DNA of 64,000 nucleotides from Fratercula arctica (taxonomy: Eukaryota; Chordata; Aves; Charadriiformes; Alcidae), in contig CANTUZ010000011.1 in NCBI GenBank assembly GCA_947846985.1, positions 13,752,096-13,816,095 of the forward strand, given 5' to 3'. Every line of letters starts with the position of its first letter. Positions within the stretch are counted from its first letter, which is position 1. The notes under the pieces are model-generated. The model made no database searches. It was not told the DNA's origin and was given only the letters and a program-made list of their open reading frames with translations. Positions 16,606-30,654 of this stretch are shown here, in pieces. The translations under genes and the position numbers were made by a program.

Positions 16606-19600
16606 TTTTAGGCTCTGGTGCCAAGCACGAGCCTTCTGGCTAGTTTCATCACATTAGTTTCAGATTTAAGGAACTGCCTCATAAAGTTGAAGAATGAGAG
16701 CCAACCTAACTCCGAACATTCCTAAAACCTTCACCTTCCTGTGAGCCTTAGGCAGAATTAATGTTCTGATTGAGAAATATGCAGCAGCACTGTGTCCTCA
16801 TCTGAACTTCCCTGGCAGTTGTACCAAACAAGACTGTTTGGTACAAGATCTGGAGCCTAATTTTCCTAATCTGATCTTTACAGGTGTAACACCTTTTGAT
16901 TGCACTAGTCTAGCTCAGTTTTTGGTTGGAGGTAAAATATCCTCAGTCCACATTTTGAAAAAATTACTAGTGCCTAGAGCATGTATGCAGGAAATGGAGA
17001 GCCTTGGCTCCAGGCTGCCTTCTGCTTACCCATAGCATCCTCTTTGTCATACAGCATTTTAATTCTAGAAGAGACACTATGGAGAACATGCTTTCTTCTG
17101 AAGGCTCGGGCCTGAGACTCAATAGACAATGTTGGTTTTGCCAGAGCCTGGTGTGCAACTTTCAATGAGTCACTTAATACCATGGTCCAGTAAAAGGCTT
17201 TGACTCCTCAGTGCTTGTCAGGGTATCCTGCCCAGACCCCAGGGGAAGCACTTGGAAGGCTGCGTCCAGGTTCCTGAGCAAAGTCTCTAGACATGAGATT
17301 ACCTTATAGAGGGAATGCTGAATCTCTAATTGAGTTGAAAGCCCAGACAGGGGCAAGATTTCAGATAGCTCCTGTTGGGTATCCCCAGGTAAAGGCATAT
17401 TGAACATACTGACTGCGGGCAACTCTTTCTGCAATATGTTGTAGTTTTAGATCCTGCTTTGAAGTGCCTGATACTGTGCAGTATCTATGGAGTCTGGGCA
17501 CCTGGCACGAGTTCTGCATTCTGCTCTGAGAGGCCGAAAAATTCAGAATTGTGATGCCTAAATATTTTAATAGATACAATGGGTCAATACATCCTTTTAC
17601 TCCCTTCCATGCTTTACATTCACTTTTGGAAATGCTGGGATACTGCTTGCCCTGGAGGATGGGGATGTGGGTTGCTTAAGCACTGCAACAACAAAGTAGC
17701 ACTTCAGAAAAGCCAACAGATATGTTTCTCCATTTCAACCCATCAGTCTGACAGCATAACATTTGATGATGTGTAGTCTTAAGGGTTACAGACACTGCTA
17801 CATTGACCTGGGCTCCACTTGCACATCCTAGCTGGTTGTTGCATTGAGGCAGATGATTTTAGGGACCAAAAGACTCATCTTGACATGGGTGGATTACACA
17901 AAGCCTCTCCTTTCCAGGTGGTGTTAGGAAGTAAGAAATGAGCTTCCTCTTGGATAACCAGAACTTACACCAATTATCTGTCCAGCTGTGGATTTGCAGT
18001 AGCTAGAGCTACACTGGTAGGAAGTAATCTTTCATTTGCTTATGGATATAAACATTTTCTGTCACTCTGCTGCTGTACCAGTGTCAATAAAGTAGATATC
18101 TGCAACTTCAGATGCTCCAAACGTTGATGTTCAGATGAGAGTCGTTTTTTTTTCTAAGTAAAGCATAGTCAAAACTGTGGGTTCAAGTCTTACTGCTATG
18201 ATCATGTTTTAGCAATTTTGTCCTGACCTTAAAATCTAGGTGTTTGACAGCCTTCCCCTATACCTTCTGCTTGAAAGCAGATATCCTGACCCTGTTAAAT
18301 GAAGCTGAGAATAAACTACTGTGTGAGCAGATGTGGTATGTCAAACATGCAACGTGAACAAAATTACAGCATTCATGCTTAGTTTCACTGCTGTATCTTT
18401 GCATGGAAGAACAAGACTGATCCAGCCCATGAGCCCACAGCCATCTATGTGCATTACAGATCGAGTATTTCTAATCTCCTTGTATTCAAACATCAGCTCC
18501 GAATGTGGCCCCACTTCTGAGCTCCAGTGTTGCAACTCCAAGCAGATGAGGGCTTGAATTTAGGTGTCTCACATACTTGTTACATTGGAAATAGTTAACA
18601 AATGGTCTGTAATGTTAGCAGGAAAATCTGAATAGCTGCTTGAAGCTTATCTCCCCAGTGGCACTGGGCACCATAGCTCTGCTTGGTGTTTCCCAAAGAG
18701 AAATACATGTTCAGCTACTTTGTGGCGTATATCTGGTATAGCTGAAACTGCAGGCTTGCAGGTAGTGAGAAAACCCAGATGCTTTGGCGCTGGGCAAGAC
18801 TACTAAGGAGACATACCTGCCAGCACAGTAAGGGCTAGAGAGTGAATGGGATACCTTTGTGTAGACATCCCAGTGCGCTGAGAAGATGAATTAGTTTGTG
18901 CATAGCACTGGATACTGGGTCAAATAGGATGCTGACACTGTTGTGAAGTTCCAGCTGACTGCTTCGTGTCTGTGTGCCAAGGAAAGGTATATTCAAATCG
19001 ATCTCACTTTACCCGACTCCAGGACACAGCCACACCAGCACCCAGGAAGCAGTCTGACCTGCTTCTGCTGTCAGTTACAAGGATGGGAGAGGAGAAAACC
19101 AAGATGTTCTGTCACTCCTGTCTGAAAAAGGATGGGCGTCACCTCTTTCTTAATTTTCAACTACAAAGAGTTAATAAAAACAGAAGATACCTGTCCCTCC
19201 CATGACACCTTTGAAGGTTTCACCATGGCTCCCTATTAGACCCCCACTTTCTCCCATTCCTCCACATCCAGTGAGCTCATGCTCCTTGGCAAAGAGTCAG
19301 GATGGCCCTACCGTCATGGTCAATGTTTCTGCCTAATCCTTACTGGTCCACCATTACCTATGTAAGGGATGCTCCTGTTGGATGGCAGACCTTTTTCTTC
19401 CATTACCACAAAATAATCAGGGGCCTTAATCACTTGTCTGCCACCACACCAGGTCAACAGTTCACTCATTTGTAGCACTGCACTGTACCCCTTCGCACTG
19501 AGATCCTATGTGCCAGACACATCTGGCCCACCTGACCTGGGATTTGTACTTCAGTGTGCAGAAAGGGAGGTAGAGCTGTGTAATAGATGGGACCCGCTGC

Positions 19601-22600
19601 TGAACACCACCTTGTCCAAACGAAGAGTGCCCTGTGGCAGCCTGTTAGTACGTCACTTCCTTGCATCAGATAACCTGGAGATCCACATCCCTCATTCAGT
19701 CTGCATGAACTATAAGTGGTTTCTCAATTTGAGAACAAAAACCTTGAGAGTTCCGTGCAAGAGGTACCACCTAGGAACCACTGCAGAAACTAAGGCGGTG
19801 TGGCATGGCTTCCCAGGTTGGCAAAGACATTGTCATGTCTGCAGAGCACAGCAAAGCCAACTGACAGAGCAGTCCATCAATCCATTATTGCCCTAACATT
19901 TCACTGTTTCTCTGTTTTCCACATATCACAGAATGGTTGAAGTTGGAAGGGAAATCTGGAGGTCATCAAGTCCCTCCACCTCCTCCATCACTCCCCTCTG
20001 GCCCCCATGGAAAACGCAATGTACACACTCCTTAGAAAGTGTCAGATTTTTCATTCATTCTAGCAAAAGCTGATAGCAATGTATTTTATTTTCTAGCATA
20101 GATGTTTCTCTTGTCACTGACAGTTTTCCCTGCCACGTGGGCACTTCTGTTATTCACAAACACAAGCTCAGTTTGAGCTCTTTAGCTACTCTTCTAGGAT
20201 GGCGCTTGCAAGACCCTGCCCGTTGTTTCTTTCTTTATGAGGCTGCCGATGAACTTGTGCTCACTGATTGGATTTACTAGTGCTGCTAGGTGGGCTCCCA
20301 AAGTGTGGGACCAGGTCTCAGAATCGTTGGGACAGTGTCTGCAGTGATTCCATGTGTTTTCTAGGTTCTGACCTCATAACTCTCTGGTGGGATGTGCAGT
20401 TTCTTGTAGCTTCACACAGTAGTTTAGTAGTGCCACAAAGAGGAGTTTCTCGGGGTTTCCTTGCTAAATCTAGATCTGGTTATTCCTGCTGGAGTTGTCA
20501 GTGTGTACCACACAGCATGCCTTTCTAGGCAGTTTAGTCTACTGGTGAATTTTTTTTTTTTTCAGTTACAAGATTTAGAGCATCTGATATTGCATAGGAC
20601 ATCTCTCAGTTACTCACCATTTCCTTGGCATCCTTTAATACTTGGGGCATTACGAGATTGAGGTTGAGATCATGAAAGTTGGGTGTCTCGTTTTTATCTC
20701 CTGCATTCAGCCACATCTTCTTGTGTCCTTTCTCAAATCCACACTCCAGGACACTCTCATGAGTTGCCATGTTTCTGAGTTAGCAAGTCTGTGCAAGCAC
20801 CACACTTGTACAAGGGAATGAGGCTGAGTCCATCCATTCACACCTCTTGTTACTGAATACAGAAGACTATACATGCATATGGAGAGCCCTTACTGCCACA
20901 TACTTGTATCCAAAAAAGTGAGTGTACTGTCCTTTATATATGAAATGCAGTTTAAAATAGATGGGGAGTTTTGGAACAGTGAACACATTAAGCATTTTCT
21001 TCTTCTGTGTGGATTTAATCTACAAGTCTAGTTTGGAAGTGAGATCTCATTTTGATGGTCCAAACTATTAATCCACCCTCATACCCAGATGTTTCTCTAA
21101 ACCCACTGGGACCATCATGTTTAGTACTTTGGTTACTATTCTTAAACCTTCACAACTGTTCATCATGAATGAGTCAAATGCCAAGGTGCTGTAAAGCCTG
21201 TGGCACTTCCATGCTTGTGTCCTCAAACCAGAGAGCTTGCAACCAACTCTGCTGTCATCAGTCAAGTCATTCATTCTGTCCCAAGACCTGGAAGAAGATC
21301 ATCTGCAAACACCAGTACAGGGACTCTGTTTTGCTCAGATAATTAACTGTTGCCCACAGATTCCTAGTCTAAGATAAACAGAACTGTTGCCAGGTTGAGC
21401 AGGGTTTGCGGTTACTGATTTCTCCTCTCACCTTGTTATCCAGAGGTCTGTGAACTACTGCCCTAGATACAAATGGGTTTAGAAATCTTTGATAATGATT
21501 GCTATGCAATGGCCCAAGCCTTTCTATCACTCTGCCCAAAAAATAACCTCATGAGATACTGAATTGATGAGATGCAAGATCTTCAGCTTGTCTGAGAAAT
21601 CTGGAACTTTGATAAACCTTCTCAGTCTAGCCCTTGGTTTCCTCAAAAACTGTCCCCACACCATGGTCCTTTCAAGAGGGGCCTCCATCCGCTGTTATGG
21701 CCCTGTTAGTTGGGGGAATCAGAATCAAATGCTAGTTTTTCACACCGGTTGGGACAGATCTGGATGTGTTGCTCTTTTGCTTTCCCAAGGGAAGACTTCT
21801 GGTTCAGCTCGTGCTGCCTGGAAACAGCGCTTTTCCAGGGGACTGCCTACATCTTGTTCTCAGTAGTTCACTGCATGCTGCTGTGCCTCAGGATGCAATC
21901 CAAAGTCCTGCTTTGCTCTTAGGTCATGTTCTTGAGCCTAGCCCACAGTGTAAAATGGCTGGTCGCACAGTACAATAATCTACTTCATAGGCCTGTAGGA
22001 AAGCAGCTGTAATTTGCTTAGGAGTAGTTGTGCAAAACCAACGGGAAATCACTAACTTCTAGGAAAGTCTAGCAACCCGAATCAGGGGACTGTCATTAAT
22101 CATTCCAGAGTATCCAGGCATCAACTTGGATATGTCATGTAACCCTCCCAGCTCTCTTTCCCGCTTCTGGTCCTAAGTTTGCTGATTGCTCTTGCCCAAC
22201 TACACAGCCCCTGGACTCCTGAGACTTTCCCACCTGCTCAAGCACAGTGGGCAGAGCACAGCAGCACCAGCAGTTCCTGAGGAATGGGGATCTGCAGGGA
22301 TGAGACTTTAGCAGGATAATCACTACTGTCACCCCAGCAGGTCCTTTCTGCTGGCAATGGAGCTCTCTCCCATTTCAAGAGGGGGAATTCACTTTCTTTT
22401 GCATTAATGCTTTGGCTCTGACTCATGACAAGGTTGGCTGAATGGCAAGTGGAGAGGCCTGGCTTTCCCACCCGGCAGCCTTGATTCCTCAGGTTGACTG
22501 TATCTGGAGACCATTGTGCCTGCATTGGCATAAAATGGCATGTGTGTAGATTGGTCTGGCTAGTTTGGAGTTGAGGATCCTGAGAGCACGACTACAGAAC

Positions 22601-23765
22601 TGGGCTCAGAGCCTGCTGGTAGCAATGCAGCTCTGTGGAAAGCCTGTGGTCTACTTTGTGTACTGCCAATTTCATGCAATAAGAATAAAACAAATTGAAA
22701 GAAATGCATGGCCATGGTCACAAAGCTTCACAGCTTGAGTTACTGCAAGGAATCTTAGCCCATGATGAGCCGTGATGGTTCAGGGCAGCATGAACAGGAG
22801 CACTCCACTGCTGGGGAGCCTCAGAGGAAGACACAGTCCTGTCCAACATCTCCATTGCACAGTCTGCCACACCAGGGAGAAGGTTTTAAGATCCTGGTTG
22901 AATCTCCACCTGGCAAGGCTGCTCTGGAGGAACCTGAGCCTCATCACAAGGCACCAAGATGGGGGGATAAAGCCTTTCTCTTTATCACCAGCCTGATCTT
23001 CAGGTGAGCAGCTGAGGAGGGGCTGTTCACACTGCTCACACCCTGTTGTGCTGTCTTGTGGTAGACACAGGGGATGCCCAATTATGGCAAAGCCATACTA
23101 CTGAGGGTTGTAGGAGGAGTCAGTTTAACTTATTAGGCGGCTGGGCAAATAACTTTCCCATGAATGAATATTTGTTCCTCTGGTCTGCCAGATGAACCAA
23201 CTGAGTCTTCAACTGCAGGAGTCCTGGACATGCTTGGGAACAGCTCAGGAGGCTGGGACTGTGCCAAGGGGCCTTCTTCCAAGCACTAGCATCAGATCCA
23301 TCCCCTAAGGCTGCAGGATTGCATTTAGTGGTAGTACTTTTTAAGCTACCTAATACACATTCAATCCCCTGACCACTTGTTCCTGCCTGCTAGCACTGCT
23401 GTGTGCATCAGTCCAGCTGAATGTGGAGTCCCAAGGGAGACTGACTTGGCCAGTTGATCCAGCTGGAAAACTTTTCTAGGACAGTGGTTTTTTTTTTCCC
23501 CAGAGAGCTTAATGTGCAGATCCTGTTTTCACAAAGCAATGGAAATGAAACAAATAAAACATAAAAGAGACATAAAAAATAATTGAATGAAAGAAATCCA
23601 TACCAGAACAAGAAAGAGCATGTTAAAAGGATGGGAATTAGTTGGGCAGGAGATTTGAAATGGTTGGGAAGAAGAGGAAAAGGGGCATTTGAAACATCCA
23701 TGATACCAAAGAACCCCTCACAGATAGAGAGCTTCAGGTTGAAAACCTCCTGGCTGAAAAGGATT
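16606..23765. other. Intergenic DNA without a supportable gene
   Basis: No conserved exon, RNA gene or long homologous frame was seen. One short CR1 tail is present near 19924 and a T-homopolymer near 20549-20562. Moderate G+C and scattered short open frames suggest old decayed repeats, but I cannot name them. Confidence 0.5.
19924..19990 (-). mobile_element. Short CR1 3' tail
   Basis: ATCACAGAATGGTTGAAGTTGG followed by GGAGGTCATCAAGTCC is the reverse complement of a CR1 3' end. Only about 65 bp can be recognised. Confidence 0.75.
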
Positions 23766-24572
23766 TGTGTTTCCCTTGCACGCAGTTACACACCTCTGGT
23801 ATCTCTCTAGCTCTCACGGATGTGGTCAAAAATAAAGCAGGCAGCTGTGTGCCCTAAGCCTGGGGACAGGTGCACAGCCTCAGGCAGGACTTGCCATCAG
23901 CATGGTGGGCTGTGTGATGGGACTGAGGCCTGGCCTTGCATCCCCCCACATTCACAGCTCCCTCCTGGCCCCTGCTTCCTGGGCTCTGAGGTCCCACCAA
24001 ATCACCCATCAGCCTTCACAAGAGTCATTCCCAGAGGAGGAGACAAGACCGGAGAGCTTTGGAGGTTGCCCATGCCAGGAGGATCAGCCCGTCATTTGTC
24101 TCCCTTCATCCTCACTGTCAGAAGCTCAAAATAGCCCCGCTCTTGCAAGACTCCTGTGCAGGGTCATGCCTGTTTGTGTAGATGATACGCTTCCACTAAT
24201 AGCGCTCGAAGACATTCCTGGGCGGGTAGGTTGCCTTCTATATCTCAGCACAACGTGCTGCCATGTAGGAGCTGGACAACTGTGTTGTGTCCTAAGACGG
24301 CAGATGCTATTCTTACCCAAGAGAGACTTGCTCTGGCACAGCCCCTTTCTCAGCTGAAATGTTAAAGACCAGAAGCAGGCACGAGTGTGCCCGAGTGGCC
24401 CCTTTGTTGTCCGTGGAATGATGCTGTGCCAACCCAGCATCTGGGTGCTCGCTGTGGCCTCCTGGGACATGCTGTCCCACGGGGAGCACAGCAGCTGCCC
24501 AGGTACTTCCAGCGCTCAGCTGGAGCTCAGTTTGGGCTGCAGGGGAGCATCACTTCTCTTGGTCACCAACAA
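23766..24572. repeat. Duplicated intergenic block, copy 1
   Basis: About 800 bp that recurs at 62952-63771 with a constant offset of 39186, changing to 39209 after a 23-nt insertion in copy 2 near 63578. Identity by eye is very high through most of the length. It contains overlapping open frames on both strands (for example 23902-24357), but they show no recognised domain and differ by indels between copies, so I do not call a gene. Homology continues, more diverged, to about 24740. It may be a dispersed repeat or a segment duplicated with the MYH units. Confidence 0.88.
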
Positions 24573-27500
24573 ATTAAAGCAATGCCTGTGGACCTGAAAG
24601 CCTGTTTTTTGCTGATCAGCAAGAGGCCTCTGTCCATGAATCCCTTCCCTGGTGAGGAAGACAGAGGCAAGGCTTGCTCCAAGCTTGCTCCAGAACCAGC
24701 AGCATTGCAGAAAGCCATGTACCCTCTCTCAGCCAAGTAGAGCAGGAGCAGCCGATGGACATGTTCAGATCAAACGCAGAGCTGGGGCCCCAGTGCTTAA
24801 ATGTGATGCAGGCAGCTGAACTCACCTACATGTGACTCTTGTTGCAGAAAAAAATTAATAATCTGGTAAGTGAGAGAGCAACCACAGTGCTGAGGTAGGG
24901 CTGAAATAGTGCTGGGGAGTGCAGGGAGGAGTCTGGGAGGAGGAAAGTGAGATGGATGTGTGTGAGGAAAAGGGATAAGTGATAAGATCATAGAGGATGT
25001 GGGTGTGGAAGAAATGACACCTCAGCATCAGGTTTGGGGAAGAAAGGTCAGGAGAAACCTGAGGAGAAACTCCTGGGAAACACTACAATGATAATCTGCA
25101 AATGACAATCTAATTTGTAGCTCACCTTGAGGGAGATTTGTAAAGGTAGTTTTAGATTTGAGGGAATATTTTACTGTAGTTAATCTGTACAGTAAGGTGG
25201 TATGTTGTTTCATTACTACTGCACATGGCATTTGACTCGTCGCTCATGCCCACGCACTGTGCTGTGGGGAGCTGGTATCCTCAGGCAGCGTTTCCCAAAC
25301 CCAGGACCACAAGATGCATTGGGAGGAGGCAGTGAAAAGGTGTAGCTTCCCAGAGGGTTGAAGACTTTAGGGACTTCTGGCAGTCCCCAGCTTGAGCCTG
25401 GAAGCCCCCCAGACATGACCAGACCCCAGCTGCATGGTCCTGCTCCCCAGGCAGGGTAGGCCACAGGAGCTGCTGCTCTCTCTGGCAGGAGGTAGGTGGA
25501 TGGGGATGGTGCAGAGTGGCCCAAGTTTTGAGCTGCTGCTGTGGCCCACCTCACAGAGACCTACCTTGACACTGTGTGAGCCCAGCCTGTGGCCACCACC
25601 CATGCGTATGTTTTTTGAAGACTCTTCCAAGAAAAAGAAAAACCAACCCAGATGTGAAGGAGAAGATGGGAGCAGAAGCTAAGCATCTGAGTGATGCTAG
25701 CCTCTCCTGCCTGTCCTGGGAGGAGGGGGGAGATACGTAATGGGGAAAGGAACAAATTAGCGGTTTTGAGCCAGGGGAGGGTGAGTGCAGGAGAAGCAGA
25801 GGGAAAAAATCTCCACTGACAGCCACTGCTATAAAGCCTGCTGGATTATCAGGATCAAAGTGGGACACTGATGTAAGGAAGATGAATTCCTCACTGCTTT
25901 ATGGAGAATGAGGGTCATTTTGCATTGACACTCTATCTGTGGAGTGAGGCTGCCAGTCACCTGATAAGGGCTTATGCAAAGGTCTTGGGAAAAACATCAG
26001 TCCATCGTGGCCATAAACGAACATCTCTGAGAGAAAGTTTAAAATAGATGCAGCTGATGGACTCATATAGAACTGCTGTCCCATATGGATGGCCGGGGAT
26101 CTGCTAAACTCAAATGCAGCATTCCAGTAAAAGTAGAGCAAAAGTTTGAAAACATTCCCCTTAAGAAACGCTTTGTCGGCAAAGTAAAATTCAACAGTTC
26201 ACACGTCAAGCTCCTGTCAGGAGCCCCAGGAGAGGAAGAATCATCTGAGCCTTGCTGTTAAGCTCTCATGACTGAGGCCTTACAGGCCCTGCCTCCTCCC
26301 AGCCCCTTGCCAGCAGCACAGTCCCCATGTCAGCACAGCACTGCTGGAGAAATGTAGTCCTGCTTTGGGATCAGAGCCTGGAGAGCTAAAGTCCAGGCTT
26401 AGCTAAGGTAAGGGGCAGGCAGCAACGTGGGATCATGGGATGACTCTCTGTGAGACCCTAGAAGGCACCCTGTGAGATACCGGCCACCTGGAGGCACTTC
26501 TCAGAGGAGCAGCAGACCCTCTGAGGGACCTGAGGGACTGATTTGGAAGGAAGGCAACATATGCCTGTGTTGCCCAGCAAAGCAGTGATGGAGTGAAGTT
26601 AGCACTGCATCTTGAGCTGAGGCAGACTTACCATGTATTTTCTCAGCTATCTGGTGACACGTCGCTGTCATTGTGTCCTGCTGGAGCTGTTCTGCTTTAC
26701 ACAACTGATTTGTCCTTCAGGAGGAGCAGCGGCCTTGTATCCTTCCCTCGGCATCTCAGATGGATGCAGAGAGCAATTAAGGAAACATTTAGGCTGACCA
26801 CCAAGGAAATCTATCTGCCAACATAAAATAATGAGGCTGTTAACAAATTTCCTGAGGGTGCAAAAGGAACTTTTCTGCAACATAAAAAGTTAGTTTACAA
26901 AATGTCACTAGAAAATTCTTCGACATATGCTGTTGGTAACTTTACTGCAGTGACTCTGGCACTCAGAAAATCCTGTGGTAATCCAGTGGGCGGTCTTCAC
27001 CTGGAAAAGTCTAATGCTTAAAGTGAAGAGCTTTTATGAAAAAGTCCATACCAGTATATTTCCATTTACAGCAGTGAAATCTGCCCAAAAGTGGGATTTG
27101 TGCATCTGTCACAGATGAGCGTCAGCCTGGGAAGACAGCACCTCATTGCTCTCTTTTTTAGCATACAGTTGTTGCTAGTGCTAATATTATGCACCTAATG
27201 CTGATTTTTCTTCCCTCCCCTTCCCTCCCCCTCTTGCCACTTGCTCTCTTTTTTTTTTGTCTTACCCGGAGGTGTCTTAGCCTGCCCACCCCACTCCCCT
27301 GCTCTGTAACAGGAGCTCCTCAGCTGCTTTGGTGGGTGATAGAAAGGACATCCTGAATATCACCTCCTCAGCTGGCTCTTCCGCTGATATTTGCTGGGAA
27401 CATGAGGGCTCTCAATAACGGCACAACTCTGGTACTCAGTGAAGAGCTGCTCACCCCCAAATAAAAGTTTGCTGCTTGACCTGTCTCCCCACTGCTCTGT

Positions 27501-29914
27501 TAGCTGGGCTGTGCCGCTCTCGAGTCTCACTCAATGTCATTTTGCCGAAAGCCACTAAGAAAGATGTTGTCCTTGTAAGGCAAACTGTATGATCATCAGT
27601 CATAAAAACCCTTTATGCAGATGAAACAGAACATCAACTTCTCTGTCCATACGATGACTCCGAGCCATACTTAGACCAAACCCTATAGAAATTTAGTCTC
27701 TAAAAGGAGGACCAGGATTAGGAGATAGGAAGGCTACCAGAATAGTGAATAGTTGCCTCCAAACGTCAAGTTAGTGCTCACTGGTGGCCACAAAAGGCAA
27801 ACAGAGTATCAGGAATTATCAGGATCAAGTGAGAACAAAACAGAAATCATTGCACCAGGCCCTCAAACCACTTGCTATCTGCAGTTTTAGCCTGTGCAAT
27901 TAGGAAGGGTACAGAGCACCGGAGAGACAAACTGTCCGGACTATGATCTTTCATTTTGGGAAAGGAACAACCAGGTGGGAAGAATATATGCTTACATAAT
28001 ATTATAAGTAGCATGGAAAAAGTGAAATTGGATTTTCACCAAGTATCCAACGTACACTCATGCACAAAATACCAGCTGGACCTTTGCTCTAGGCTGATAT
28101 GGCTGTCTGCTTATTCTCAGATTTATGGGGCTATCTCTGCATGATGCCTTTTTTCTGCTCTGGCTTTCTCACAGCTGAGCAAGCCTTACACATCCTCATT
28201 GTTTTCAGCTGGGAGATGGACACACATCTGCTGTTTCATATCCTCTCAAATAAGCTGAGGTTGACTTTTGTATAGCAGCTGGAAAAGCAAATTATTTGGG
28301 CTTAAAATTCTCTGAAGACCTGGGGAAAGGGAAGGAAGGGAGTGAAACAAGAAAAGCCTCTGTAGTCAGAAGTATTCAGAAACAGGGGATACTAATCACA
28401 ATAATGATCACAGCAAAATGGCTTTGCCTACGTCAGAGATCTGCAAGGCCAGATTACTACTGTGGGTAGGCATGTTGGAGCAGTGGGTAGTGCTAAATAG
28501 CTGCTCCCAGAAATCACAGCCACAGATTTTCCCCATCTATCCCACCAGCGACCCTGGAAAGTCAGCGATCTTCCTACACTTACCTGTATAAGCTCATCCA
28601 CTTCCACCTCCCTCTCCAGGAACACGCTTGTCCCAATGCCTGGCATTGAAATTACTAAAGAAACCCCTTTCCTCAGGTGCTGTTTATCAGCTAATAGGTA
28701 GCAATGCAAGGGCAAGATAGCCAGAAACAGCATCAGACTGTCTTCAGTTAGGAAGCATCCTAGTACTGTAACACCTGTCTGAGGGGGTTTTGTCAAATAA
28801 AAGAAAGCAAATGGCTTTGCTGCACAATCAGTTTCTTTCGTACTAGTGACTAGGCAGGATGTTCTTCCTCTGGAGATTTTGTGTGAATATATGCTAATAT
28901 ATGCAGCAGATAGACCAAGATCTTCGAAACTTTTTCAATACCAGGTCATATTTGGTCTTTATAAAGGGAGCAACCTAACTTCAGAAGCATGTCCAAGCAA
29001 AAGCTGCTTGTCACCAAGTCTGTTACCTGTGTGACAGTGTTTAGAGACAGTTGGTAACACATCAAATGTTCATATATATAAAACCAGAACAGATGTATAT
29101 AAATTCTATGTTATGGAATATTTACAGTGTTTTATGAGGGTCTGGAGACCAGTCATCCAACAAGCTGGTTAGGCTGAAGCAGGGCAGAATAATCACCAGT
29201 AATTACCTACCACATGCAGGGCTGACTTCATTTCACCTTAGCTCTGATGTGTGCTCAGAGGAGTAGCAGATCCATGCAGATATTCCTGGTCCCATGGCCC
29301 TCAGCACCTCCCAGTTCCCCTCTGGGGCATCAGGGACCCCGATCACCTGAGGAGGAGCAGCAGAAGAGACCTGTCCCAGGTACAGGAGACATTGCTATCT
29401 GAGTAGGCAACTGAGCCTGCTCCCCAGGCCAGCAGCCCAAAGGGGAGATTTTCTGCTGGAGCAAAAGCTCAGCAGCTTTGAGCTCTCTCCAGCCTCCCAG
29501 GGCTCACTAGCAGAGTGTGCAAGGGGATCCTTGTTAAAGGGGATGTCTGCTGTATCTCATCAGCATTACTGGCTCCGTGCTGGGGGACAGGTAGGTCACA
29601 GACCTGAGAAGGCCAAAGGCTGCTTAGGCTTCACATAGAGATAATAGGAACTTGTTCCTCTCTCTCCCATTGGCAGTGACATAGAAAATACTTTGCTGTT
29701 TTCAGTACGGTTTTCCATGTGTGCCTTATTTGGTTTTGCTCCAGTCACAGACATTTTTCACCAACTTGAGGTGATTTGTGCTCTAGGCTTCACCACATGG
29801 GTGGGACATCCTGTGGAGGGTGGGTATCTGGGGAGACTGGGATGACAACAAATGTCTCAGGTGTGAGAGTCTACATGTTCCTTTGATCTCCCTCAGTACA
29901 GACATTTGCAGAAT
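24573..29914. other. Intergenic DNA without a supportable gene
   Basis: Apart from diverged homology to the duplicated block up to about 24740 and pyrimidine-rich tracts near 27210-27260, I see no gene, RNA or identifiable repeat. Confidence 0.45.
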
Positions 29915-29998
29915 CACACAGAATCACAGAATAGTTTGGGATGGAAGGGACCTTTAAAGATCATCAAGTCCAACCACCCTGCCATTGTCGGGGACATC
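29915..29998 (-). mobile_element. Short CR1 3' tail
   Basis: AATCACAGAATAGTTTGGGATGG and AAAGATCATCAAGTCCAACC are the reverse complement of the CR1 3' end, preceded by a partial 8-bp terminal repeat. Confidence 0.85.
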
Positions 29999-30654
29999 GT
30001 GTAATCTTATTTCCTTCAAAGTTATGTTATGGTCAGAAATAACACAGTGGTGATGTTAGCTGCTGTTCACTATATCATACACACATTCTCCAACAAACAG
30101 TATCTAGTGACTCAGAAAGAAAAAAGTTTGTAGCAGATCCCTAAATCCCTGTAACGGGGCTGCGGAAATGCTCACCAGCATACAATTCCCACCATGAATG
30201 CGTCCAGCCTGTGATAACAAGAGGACCCTCCTGTACCCTCCTGCCCCTCACCTGGTGGAACTTCTTTCTGATGTGATATGATGCACTTTGCTGACCCAGT
30301 GAGCTCCACGGTTCTCTGACTGCCTGTGTATCACTCTGCTCTTCAAGGACTGAAAGCTACTGAAGCTTACTGCTGCTAAGGATGTTTCCAGATGACGTAC
30401 TTGAGAAGTGGTATTCAGGAATTAGTGTTCTGGAGGAATATGTTTTGACAAGCTGCATGGAATTAACTGTCTCCAACAATGCAGTGAGATCACAGATGGT
30501 TCACTCAAGAAAAGCTGCTTTTCATGATTCCAGGAAGATTTCTGTTTCTTAGCACAAGTCATGAAGCTGCAGATACTTTCTCTGCTTATCTTTGAGCATT
30601 TGTCTACTTTGGATGGATAGAGGGAACCTACATTAAAGCCACAGAAATGCCATT

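Noticed and set aside
23902..24357. 151-residue open frame, repeated at 63088-63543
   Set aside because: It lies in the duplicated noncoding block. It has no recognised domain, overlaps other frames on both strands, and its conservation follows from overall DNA identity.
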